Shown in pieces: positions 57,300 through 64,000 of a DNA stretch of 64,000 bases. How positions within the stretch are numbered: the first letter of the stretch is position 1; every line of letters starts with the position of its first letter. The translations under genes were made by a program, and so were the position numbers. This stretch comes from Bradyrhizobium erythrophlei (GTDB lineage: Bacteria; Pseudomonadota; Alphaproteobacteria; Rhizobiales; Xanthobacteraceae): assembly GCA_900129675.1 (NCBI GenBank), contig FSRD01000001.1, positions 1,663,501 to 1,727,500 on the forward strand, written 5' to 3'. The notes under the pieces are model-generated. The model worked only from the letters and a program-made list of their open reading frames with translations. It did not search any database and was not told the DNA's origin.

Positions 57300-58247
57300 T
57301 TATTTTCCGCCGCGCTTTTTCTCAATCGTGTCCCAAATCATTGCCGCGACATCCGGTCCGCCGAGCCGTGCGATGGCGCGAATTCCCGTCGGCGACGTCA
57401 CGTTGATCTCGGTGAGATTGCCGTCGATCACGTCGATGCCGACGAACAGCAGGCCGCGCTCGCGCAAGCTTGGGCCGAGCGTCGCGCAGATCTCGCGCTC
57501 GCGCTCCGAAAGCTCGGTTGCTTGCGCGGCGCCGCCACGGACCATGTTGGAGCGCAGATCGTCCGCCGCCGGCACGCGGTTGACGGCGCCGGCGAATTCG
57601 CCGTCGACCAGGAGTATGCGCTTGTCGCCGTGCTTGACCTCGGGGAGGAAGCGCTGGATCACCCAGGGCTCCTTGAAGGTGACGGAGAACATGTCGAACA
57701 GCGAACCGAAATTCATGTCCTGTTGCAGGACGCGGAACACCGCCGCACCGCCATGGCCGTGCAGCGGCTTCATCACCACAGCGCCATGCTTGTCGCGGAA
57801 CGCATTGATCTCATCGAGGTCGCGCGAGATCAGCGTCGGCGGCATCAGCTGCGGAAAATTCATCACGAACAGCTTTTCCGGCGCATCACGGACACCGGCG
57901 GGATTGTTCACCACCAGCGTTTTGGGGTGGATGCGTTCGAGAAAATGCGTCGAGGTGATGTAGGCGAGATCGAACGGCGGATCCTGCCGCAGCAGGATGA
58001 CGTCGAAATTGGTCAGCGGCTCGCGCTTGGGCTCACCCAGTGTAAAGTGATCGCCAGCCTCGTCGCGCACGGAGAGTAGCTGCACCGGCGCCACCAGTTC
58101 CTCGCCCTGCAGCGAGAGCTTGTCCGGCGTGTAGTAGGAAATGCCGTGGCCGCGCTTTTGCGCCTCCAGCAGCAGCGCAAAGGTGGAATCGCCGCGGATG
58201 TTGATGCGCGCGATGGGGTCCATCTGGACGGCGACGTTCAATTTCAT
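57300..58247 (-). CDS. gshB: Glutathione synthetase
   Basis: A 315-residue ATP-grasp enzyme: [71 protein letters not shown] (ATP loop) and [18 protein letters not shown]. It joins glycine to gamma-glutamylcysteine. Downstream of yraN and rsmI on the same strand, 34 bp after yraN, the frequent rsmI-yraN-gshB order. Confidence 0.95.
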   Translation of the reverse strand: MKLNVAVQMDPIARINIRGDSTFALLLEAQKRGHGISYYTPDKLSLQGEELVAPVQLLSVRDEAGDHFTLGEPKREPLTNFDVILLRQDPPFDLAYITSTHFLERIHPKTLVVNNPAGVRDAPEKLFVMNFPQLMPPTLISRDLDEINAFRDKHGAVVMKPLHGHGGAAVFRVLQQDMNFGSLFDMFSVTFKEPWVIQRFLPEVKHGDKRILLVDGEFAGAVNRVPAADDLRSNMVRGGAAQATELSEREREICATLGPSLRERGLLFVGIDVIDGNLTEINVTSPTGIRAIARLGGPDVAAMIWDTIEKKRGGK

Positions 58248-58281
58248 TGGGGGGTCCGGGTCGCTGGAGGAAGGGCTTGTA

Positions 58282-58704
58282 TTAAGTGCTGGCGTCGAAT
58301 GCCGCTAACAGATGGCGCGGCAAGCGCCTCGGCGCAATCAGGACGGCGTCAAAACGCAGGTCAAATTCCGCATGCTCGGGATGCGTCATCAGCCAGGCCT
58401 GGGCTGCGTCGATGATGCGGGCCTGCTGGCGCGGCGTCACCGCATAGGCGGCCTCATCGAGGCTGGCGCGGGCCTTGACCTCGATGAAGACAAGCAGGTT
58501 TCGCTTGCGCGCGACCAGATCGATCTCGCCATAGGGGGTGCGAAACCTCTTGGCGAGGATGCGATAGCCCTTGGCCATCAGATAGGCCGCGGCGCGGCTT
58601 TCGGCGGAGACGCCGGTCCGGAACGCCGCGACGCGCGCGGGCGACGCTGATTTTGCGGCGCTGGATTCAGGTTTCTCTTGCGGTGCGCCGTCAGTCTTCG
58701 CCAT
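58282..58704 (-). CDS. YraN family protein (UPF0102)
   Basis: A 140-residue restriction-endonuclease-like fold: [49 protein letters not shown], with the GEIDLV...FIEVK nuclease-type motif. Its function is not established. ATG 58704 overlaps the rsmI 3' end by 14 bp. Confidence 0.88.
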   Translation of the reverse strand: MAKTDGAPQEKPESSAAKSASPARVAAFRTGVSAESRAAAYLMAKGYRILAKRFRTPYGEIDLVARKRNLLVFIEVKARASLDEAAYAVTPRQQARIIDAAQAWLMTHPEHAEFDLRFDAVLIAPRRLPRHLLAAFDAST

Positions 58705-59644
58705 CGTCGCCCCGGATTTCTTTGGCGAGCTGCAGCGCGCGGGCGTAAATCTCGCGGCGATGCCGGCCGGACAGTTCGACCGCATGCGCCACCGCATCCT
58801 TGACGCTGTCGCGCTTTAGCGATGATCGGAGCAGGTCATCGAGCGCGTCCTGCCCCATGATCTGCGCATCCGCCGGTGGCGGGCCGATCACCAGCACGAA
58901 TTCGCCGCGCGTTTCCAGCGTATCGGCGAGCTTTACCAGTTCGGAGACCGGCGCGCGCGTGATGGTTTCGTGCAGCTTGGTCAATTCGCGGCAGATCGCC
59001 GCATCGCGCGCGCCCATGACGGCAGCGAGATCGGCGAGCGTGTCCTGCACGCGGTTGCCGGATTCGAACATGACAAGCGTCGCGTCGATCTTGGCAAGCT
59101 CGGCCAGCCGGGTGCGGCGTGCGCCCTCTTTCGACGGCAAAAAACCCTCGAAGAAAAACCGGTCGGTCGGTAGGGCCGCGACCGACAGCGCCGTCAGCAC
59201 CGACGATGCGCCGGGCACCGCGATCACGGCATGGCCGGCGGCGCAGACCTCGCGCACCAGCTTGAAGCCGGGATCGGAAATCAGCGGTGTGCCGGCATCG
59301 GATACCAGCGCGATGGACGCGCCCTGCGCCAGCTTTTCCAGGATTTTTGGCCGCGCCATCGCGGCATTGTGTTCGTGGTATTGCTTTAATTGCGCAGAGA
59401 TCAGGTAGCGGTCGGTCAGGCGGCAGGTGATGCGGGTGTCTTCGCAGGCGATGATGTCGACGCCGGCCAGCGTTTCCAGCGCGCGGAGCGTGATGTCGCC
59501 GAGATGGCCGATCGGGGTCGCCACCAGATACAGGCCGGGAACCGGCTTTGGGGCGGTCAGGACCTGGCCGTGGATCGAAAATGTCCGGTCCGGCGAACCC
59601 GCCTCGACTTCAGTTCCGTAGCTGGCTGTGGTTTTTGCGCGCAT
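58691..59644 (-). CDS. rsmI: 16S rRNA 2'-O-ribose C1402 methyltransferase
   Basis: A 317-residue tetrapyrrole-methylase-fold enzyme: [81 protein letters not shown] and [11 protein letters not shown]. It methylates C1402 of 16S rRNA. A ~25-residue extension precedes the core, so the true start may be later. Divergent from the LpoA-like lipoprotein gene. Confidence 0.94.
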   Translation of the reverse strand: MRAKTTASYGTEVEAGSPDRTFSIHGQVLTAPKPVPGLYLVATPIGHLGDITLRALETLAGVDIIACEDTRITCRLTDRYLISAQLKQYHEHNAAMARPKILEKLAQGASIALVSDAGTPLISDPGFKLVREVCAAGHAVIAVPGASSVLTALSVAALPTDRFFFEGFLPSKEGARRTRLAELAKIDATLVMFESGNRVQDTLADLAAVMGARDAAICRELTKLHETITRAPVSELVKLADTLETRGEFVLVIGPPPADAQIMGQDALDDLLRSSLKRDSVKDAVAHAVELSGRHRREIYARALQLAKEIRGDDGED

Positions 59645-59890
59645 AATGCCAATCTAGAGGGCCGGTCGCGTTAGCGCCACAGCGTGCTGGGCGTGGTGCT
59701 CAGGGCATTGGCCTGCGCAAAAACGGGGAGGAGCCAAGTTCTGCAACCAGGTCCCTGCAACTGGCAATGCCGCCATGGGACCATAATCCTTTTGTTTTGG
59801 TTAACTATTCGTCGACAATATGCCTGAATCCATCTCCTTTGATATGGATGGATTCCTGGCCGATCGCGGTCGGTCAAGAGAAGAGATACG

Positions 59891-61117
59891 ATGGTGGGGC
59901 CCCTCAATCGCACGTCCAAATCAGGTCAGCCGCCCTCGGGCGCAACCCGGCGGACGGCGCTCGGCCTGATTCTCGGCGCGCCCCTGCTCGGGGCCTGCTC
60001 GAGCGTCCAGCAGAGTCTTGGCCAGTTTTCCAATCCGTTCGGCGGCTCGTCTGATGCCGGGCCTGCCGGACCGCAGCAACAGCCGCTCGCGGTCGGCACC
60101 GGACAGGTCAAGGTCGGCCTGATCCTGCCGCTGTCGGCGTCCGGCAATGCCGGCGTCGCCGCGCAATCGATGAAGAACGCGGCCGAAATGGCGCTGGCGG
60201 AATTCCAGAATCCCAACATCCAGCTTCTGATCAAGGATGACGGCGGCAGCCCGCAAGGTGCTCAGCAGGGCACCCAGCAGGCGCTCGCCGAGGGCGCGGA
60301 GATCATCCTGGGGCCGCTGTTCGCAGCCTCGGTGCCGGCGACGGCGCAGTTGACGCGCGCGCGCGGCACCTCGGTGATCGCGTTCTCGACCGATTCCAGC
60401 GTGGCCGGCCGCGGCGTCTATCTGCTGAGTTTTCTCCCGGAGTCCGACGTCAACCGCATCGTCGGTTACGCCGCCGGAACCGGCAAGCGGTCGTTCGCGG
60501 CATTGGTGCCCGATAATGCCTATGGCAACGTGGTCGAGGCCGCGTTCAAGCAGGAGGTCGGCCGCAAGGGCGGGCGCGTCATCGCGTTCGAGAAATACGG
60601 CGCCGATCGTGCCACCCCGGCGCGCAACGTGGCGCAGTCGCTGGGACAGGCCGATGCGCTGCTGCTCGCCGATGACGGGGATTCCGTGGTCGCAACCGCC
60701 GACGCGCTGACCGCGGCGGGGGCTAATCTGCGCAACATCCAGCTGCTCGGCACCGGGTTGTGGGACAATCCGCGCGTGTTCGCGAGCCCGGCGTTGCAGG
60801 GCGGGCTCTATGCAGCACCCGATCCGGCCGGGTTCCGCAGCTTCTCCGGCCGTTACCGCACCAAATTCGGCGCCGAACCGGTGCGCACCGCAACGCTCGC
60901 CTATGACGCGGTGGCGCTGGTCGCGGCATTGGCGCGGACCCAGGGCGCGCAACGCTTCGCAGCGGAAACGCTGACCAATCCGTCCGGCTTTGCCGGCATC
61001 GACGGCCTGTTCCGGTTCCGCTCCGACGGCACCAACGAGCGTGGCCTCGCGGTCATGAAGGTCGCGACCGGGGGTGGCCAGGCGGTCGCCGGTTCGCCGA
61101 AGAGTTTTGGGGCGTAG
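59891..61117 (+). CDS. LpoA-like lipoprotein (penicillin-binding-protein activator)
   Basis: A 408-residue lipoprotein with lipobox LLGAC (cysteine near residue 36) and a periplasmic-binding-protein type 1 fold: VKVGLILPLSASGNAGVAAQSMKNAAEMALAEF, LIKDDGGSPQGAQQGTQQALAEGAEIILGPLFAASV. The rsmI-lpoA-yraN neighbourhood is classical, with LpoA activating a peptidoglycan synthase in enterobacteria. Here the gene is divergent from rsmI. Most alphaproteobacterial members are untested, and they lack the N-terminal TPR half of E. coli LpoA. Confidence 0.85.
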   Translation: MVGPLNRTSKSGQPPSGATRRTALGLILGAPLLGACSSVQQSLGQFSNPFGGSSDAGPAGPQQQPLAVGTGQVKVGLILPLSASGNAGVAAQSMKNAAEMALAEFQNPNIQLLIKDDGGSPQGAQQGTQQALAEGAEIILGPLFAASVPATAQLTRARGTSVIAFSTDSSVAGRGVYLLSFLPESDVNRIVGYAAGTGKRSFAALVPDNAYGNVVEAAFKQEVGRKGGRVIAFEKYGADRATPARNVAQSLGQADALLLADDGDSVVATADALTAAGANLRNIQLLGTGLWDNPRVFASPALQGGLYAAPDPAGFRSFSGRYRTKFGAEPVRTATLAYDAVALVAALARTQGAQRFAAETLTNPSGFAGIDGLFRFRSDGTNERGLAVMKVATGGGQAVAGSPKSFGA

Positions 61118-61130
61118 TCTCTGAACTCGC

Positions 61131-61526
61131 TTAGGTCTTGCGGTGCGCCGAATCAGGCGAACTACTTCGGTAGATTGATATTTGGATATCGATGCCAATC
61201 TGACCCGCGAGTTGAGCAAGGGCGGACGGGATCACTGCCGAAGCAGACATCACGCCATCGCGAAACGGCAGCGCTGCGTCAATAGTCAAAGCTCCAATCG
61301 ATCCAGCTGAGGATAGTGCCTGAAGCTTATCCTTCATCGGCTGGATAAACCGATGCACCGCAGCCCAATAATCTTCCTCTTCGTCGATATCGATCTGAGC
61401 ATAATTTTTTGCGTGCTCGGAAGTCTCCTCATATCGATCCAAGGCGCGGCCCAGAGTTGCCTCCAACTCCGACTGTGGGATCGAAACATCAGTAAGTCGG
61501 ATTACGATCGACAGCGGCTGGACCAT
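61131..61526 (-). CDS. Hypothetical protein, possibly DUF4279-like
   Basis: A 131-residue protein starting MVQPLSIVIRLTDVSIPQSELEATLGRAL..., with a block DYWAAVHRFIQPMKDKLQAL and the end IGIDIQISIYRSSSP. The pattern of short beta strands and a central helix recalls DUF4279 immunity-like proteins, but I am not sure. It sits between the LpoA-like gene and hemW. Confidence 0.55.
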   Translation of the reverse strand: MVQPLSIVIRLTDVSIPQSELEATLGRALDRYEETSEHAKNYAQIDIDEEEDYWAAVHRFIQPMKDKLQALSSAGSIGALTIDAALPFRDGVMSASAVIPSALAQLAGQIGIDIQISIYRSSSPDSAHRKT

Positions 61527-61533
61527 TTTTCGT

Positions 61534-62691
61534 CTACGCCGCCAAATCCGCGACCACGGCGTCGAGCACCGGAAATCCGGATTGCGTCACCCGCAGCCGG
61601 CCGTCGGCATCGACCGTGATGGCGCCTTCTTCGCGCAGCACCTTGATCCGGTTTGGATCGAGCGCGCGGCCTGAGAGCGCGGCATAGCGCTTGGGATCGA
61701 TTCCCTCGGCGAGCCGCAGCCCCATCAGCAAGAATTCATCGGCGCGCTCTTCGCTGTTGAGAAGATCGTCGGTGACGACGCCATGGCCGTTGGCCTCGAC
61801 CCGCATCAGCCAGGCCTCGGGGCGCTTTTCGGTCGCGGTCGCGTGCCTGAAGCCATCGATATCGAGGCGGCCATGCGCGCCGGGGCCGATGCCGGCATAT
61901 TCCTCGCCGCGCCAGTAGACGAGGTTATGCTTGCACTCAGCACCCAAGCGCGCGTGATTGGAAATCTCGTAAGCCGGCAGACCATGCGCGGCGCAGACCT
62001 CCTGCGTCACATCGTAGAGCGCGCGCGCCATCGCTTCATCCGGCGTCTTGAGCTTGCCGGCCGCATGCAATCCGAAGAACGGCGTGCCTTCTTCGATGGT
62101 GAGCTGATAGAGCGAGAGATGTTCGGCGGCTTCCGAGATCGCGAGTTTTAATTCATCCGTCCACATAGCGGGCGTCTGATCCGGGCGCGCGTAGATCAGG
62201 TCGAACGAATAGCGGTCGAAGGCGGTGCGCGCGATCGCGACCGCGTCCAGCGCTTCGCGCGCGCTGTGCAAGCGTCCCAGCGCCTTCAGCGAGGAATCGT
62301 CGAGCGCCTGCACGCCGAGCGACACCCGGTTGACGCCGGCTGTGCGATAGCCGCGAAACCGAGTCGCCTCGACGCTGGTGGGATTGGCCTCGAGCGTGAC
62401 TTCCACATCGGGAGCGACGCTCCAATGCTTTCCGATCGCGTCCAGCACGGCGCCGACGGTCTGCGGCGCCATCAGCGACGGCGTGCCGCCGCCGAGAAAG
62501 ATTGACGAGACTTGTCGGCCCGGCGTGCGCGCCGCGGTGGTCTCGATCTCCCGCGTGAACGCGCGGACAAAGCGTTCCTCGTCCACCGGGGCATGCCGGA
62601 CATGGCTGTTGAAATCGCAATACGGGCATTTCGACAGGCAAAACGGCCAGTGCACGTAGACGCCGAAGGCTTCCTGCTCGCGGCTAATCAA
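61534..62691 (-). CDS. hemW: HemW, radical-SAM haem chaperone
   Basis: A 385-residue radical-SAM protein: [22 protein letters not shown] with the CxxxCxxC cluster, [23 protein letters not shown] and [24 protein letters not shown]. HemW proteins were once called coproporphyrinogen oxidase but lack that activity and act as haem chaperones. Its start overlaps the rdgB stop by 8 bp. Order rph-rdgB-hemW on one strand. Confidence 0.94.
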   Translation of the reverse strand: MISREQEAFGVYVHWPFCLSKCPYCDFNSHVRHAPVDEERFVRAFTREIETTAARTPGRQVSSIFLGGGTPSLMAPQTVGAVLDAIGKHWSVAPDVEVTLEANPTSVEATRFRGYRTAGVNRVSLGVQALDDSSLKALGRLHSAREALDAVAIARTAFDRYSFDLIYARPDQTPAMWTDELKLAISEAAEHLSLYQLTIEEGTPFFGLHAAGKLKTPDEAMARALYDVTQEVCAAHGLPAYEISNHARLGAECKHNLVYWRGEEYAGIGPGAHGRLDIDGFRHATATEKRPEAWLMRVEANGHGVVTDDLLNSEERADEFLLMGLRLAEGIDPKRYAALSGRALDPNRIKVLREEGAITVDADGRLRVTQSGFPVLDAVVADLAA

Positions 62692-63313
62692 GGCAGATCT
62701 CCGCCAGCTTCACGAAAGCGCGCGCCCGGTGCGACAGGCCGAGGCCGAGCGGCGGCAGGCCGTGCTTCTCGATGCTGGTCATCTCGCCGAAGGTACGCGT
62801 ATGTCCGTCCGGAAGAAACGCCGGATCGTAGCCGAAACCGGCCGTGCCGCGCGGCGGCCACACCAGAGTTCCATCCGCCCGCGCCTCGACTTCCTCGAGG
62901 TGATCGTCGGGCCAGGCGACGCACAGCGCCGAGACGAAATGCGCTTTGCGCTGTTCCGGCGCCGTGGCGCCGCGTTCCTGCAGCAGGCGCTCAATCCGGG
63001 TCATCGCCACGGTGAAGTCCTTGCCCTCGCCGGCCCAGCGCGCCGAATAGATCCCGGGCGCGCCGTCGAGGGCATCGACCACCAGTCCGGAATCGTCGGC
63101 AAATGCCGGAAGGTTTGCGGCTTTCGCGGCCGCGATCGCCTTGATCGCGGCGTTGGCGCGAAAGGTTTTTCCGGTTTCCTCGGGCTCGCCCAAGCCCAGT
63201 TCACCCGCCGATACCGCTTCTACGCCACGCGGGGCCAGCAATTCGCGCATCTCGGCGAGCTTGCCGGGATTATGGGTCGCGATCACGAGTTTGCCGGTGA
63301 TTCGACGGTGCAT
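62684..63313 (-). CDS. rdgB: XTP/dITP pyrophosphatase
   Basis: A 209-residue HAM1/Rdg[72 protein letters not shown] and [11 protein letters not shown]. It cleans deaminated purine nucleotides from the pool. ATG 63313 gives the family start 11 bp after the rph stop; a longer frame runs through rph and is not real. Confidence 0.95.
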   Translation of the reverse strand: MHRRITGKLVIATHNPGKLAEMRELLAPRGVEAVSAGELGLGEPEETGKTFRANAAIKAIAAAKAANLPAFADDSGLVVDALDGAPGIYSARWAGEGKDFTVAMTRIERLLQERGATAPEQRKAHFVSALCVAWPDDHLEEVEARADGTLVWPPRGTAGFGYDPAFLPDGHTRTFGEMTSIEKHGLPPLGLGLSHRARAFVKLAEICLD

Positions 63314-63324
63314 GGCCAATGAGA

Positions 63325-64000
63325 CTACGCCACCGCCATTTTTTGCAAGTCGACCAGACGCGCGACACCTTTGCGCGCCAGCGCCATCAGCGCCAGGAAC
63401 TCGTCCTGCGAGAACGGGGTCTTTTCGGCGGTGCCCTGCACCTCGATGATGCGGCCGTCGCCGGTCATGACGAAATTGGCGTCGGTGTCGGCCTCGGAAT
63501 CCTCGGCATAATCGAGATCGAGCACAGGCGTGCCCTGATAGATGCCGCAGGAGATCGCCGCGACATTGTCGCGCAGCACGTTGGCCTTGATCATGTTGCG
63601 GGTCTTCATCCAGCCGATGCAGTCGGCGAGCGCGACCCAGGCGCCGGTGATCGAAGCCGTGCGGGTGCCGCCATCGGCCTGAATGACGTCGCAATCGACC
63701 GTGATCTGGCGTTCGCCCAAGGCTTCCAGGTCGACGGCGGCGCGCAAGGAGCGGCCGATCAGGCGCTGGATCTCGACCGTGCGGCCGCCCTGCTTGCCGG
63801 CGGCGGCCTCACGGCGGGTGCGTTCCAGCGTGGCGCGCGGCAGCATGCCGTATTCGGCGGTGACCCAGCCGCGGCCCTGGCCCTTGAGCCAGGGCGGCAG
63901 CCGCTCTTCCAGGGTCGCGGTGACCAGCACATGGGTATCGCCGAACCTCACCATGCAGGAACCCTCGGCGTATTTGACGACGCCGCGTTCCAGCGACACG
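63325..64000 (-). CDS. rph: Ribonuclease PH (5' end cut by window)
   Basis: At least 225 residues of RNase [99 protein letters not shown], and the C-terminal [29 protein letters not shown]. It trims tRNA 3' ends with phosphate. The first ~14 residues lie beyond base 64000. Confidence 0.95.
   Translation of the reverse strand, partial: VSLERGVVKYAEGSCMVRFGDTHVLVTATLEERLPPWLKGQGRGWVTAEYGMLPRATLERTRREAAAGKQGGRTVEIQRLIGRSLRAAVDLEALGERQITVDCDVIQADGGTRTASITGAWVALADCIGWMKTRNMIKANVLRDNVAAISCGIYQGTPVLDLDYAEDSEADTDANFVMTGDGRIIEVQGTAEKTPFSQDEFLALMALARKGVARLVDLQKMAVA

Noticed and set aside
59671..59919. Minus-strand frame in the rsmI/LpoA-like gap
   Set aside because: No ribosome site, irregular composition, overlaps the start of the real plus-strand gene.

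Overview
This 64 kb window comes from the chromosome of a GC-rich alphaproteobacterium, most likely a Bradyrhizobium or a close relative (Nitrobacteraceae). Three things point there: the protein sequences, the gene order leuS-lptE-holA-parB-parA-rsmG-mnmG-mnmE-rho-hemJ-[gap]-ppsR-maf-coaE-dnaQ-secB, which is the alphaproteobacterial replication-origin neighbourhood, and the many palindromic intergenic repeats of the kinds scattered through Bradyrhizobium genomes. No tRNA, rRNA or CRISPR array was seen.

Layout. 1-5 kb: a truncated membrane-protein gene, then two P-II/ammonium-transporter pairs (glnK-amtB twice), the second behind a sigma-54-like promoter. 5-7 kb: a GFA-family gene, a ~550 bp repeated element and an AbrB/PIN toxin-antitoxin pair with twin operator-like sites. 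7-16 kb: an aminotransferase, ftsK, lolA, xthA, a cyclic-nucleotide-binding protein, an OmpR-type response regulator divergent from an L,D-transpeptidase, a hydratase and a YggS protein. 16-19 kb: two GGDEF proteins. 19-32 kb: leuS-lptE-holA, then the leftward block parB, parA, rsmG, mnmG, mnmE, rho, hemJ with five parS palindromes. 32.16-32.61 kb: the probable origin of replication. 32.6-41 kb: rightward ppsR, maf, coaE, dnaQ, an IS1634-type insertion sequence that ends on the secB stop codon, secB, then timA-like, mltA and smr genes. 41-46 kb: an unknown membrane protein and the leftward hslV-GNAT-DUF2585-hslU cluster, in which the GNAT gene is frameshifted. 46-51 kb: hisB-DUF2628-hisH-hisA-hisF-hisE-coaA. 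51-54 kb: a hybrid histidine kinase and a small secreted protein. 54-55.8 kb: an accessory patch with a second copy of the ~550 bp element in inverted orientation, a 28-unit CT microsatellite and small orphan genes. 56-64 kb: a Tat-exported metallo-beta-lactamase-fold protein, gshB, yraN, rsmI, an LpoA-like lipoprotein, hemW, rdgB and rph (cut by the window end).

How it fits together. Genes left of the 32.2-32.6 kb gap run leftward for about 8.5 kb and genes right of it run rightward, so both arms read with the replication forks. ParA/ParB and the parS cluster lie 4-6 kb from the gap, as expected for origin segregation. Most of the window is housekeeping. I found no convincing new multi-gene system. 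The less ordinary signals are the internal structure of the origin gap, mutually exclusive hairpins ahead of mnmE, the repeated element, the CT microsatellite with its small-gene patch, the frameshifted acetyltransferase, and the absence of hemE and aroE from their usual places beside the origin.
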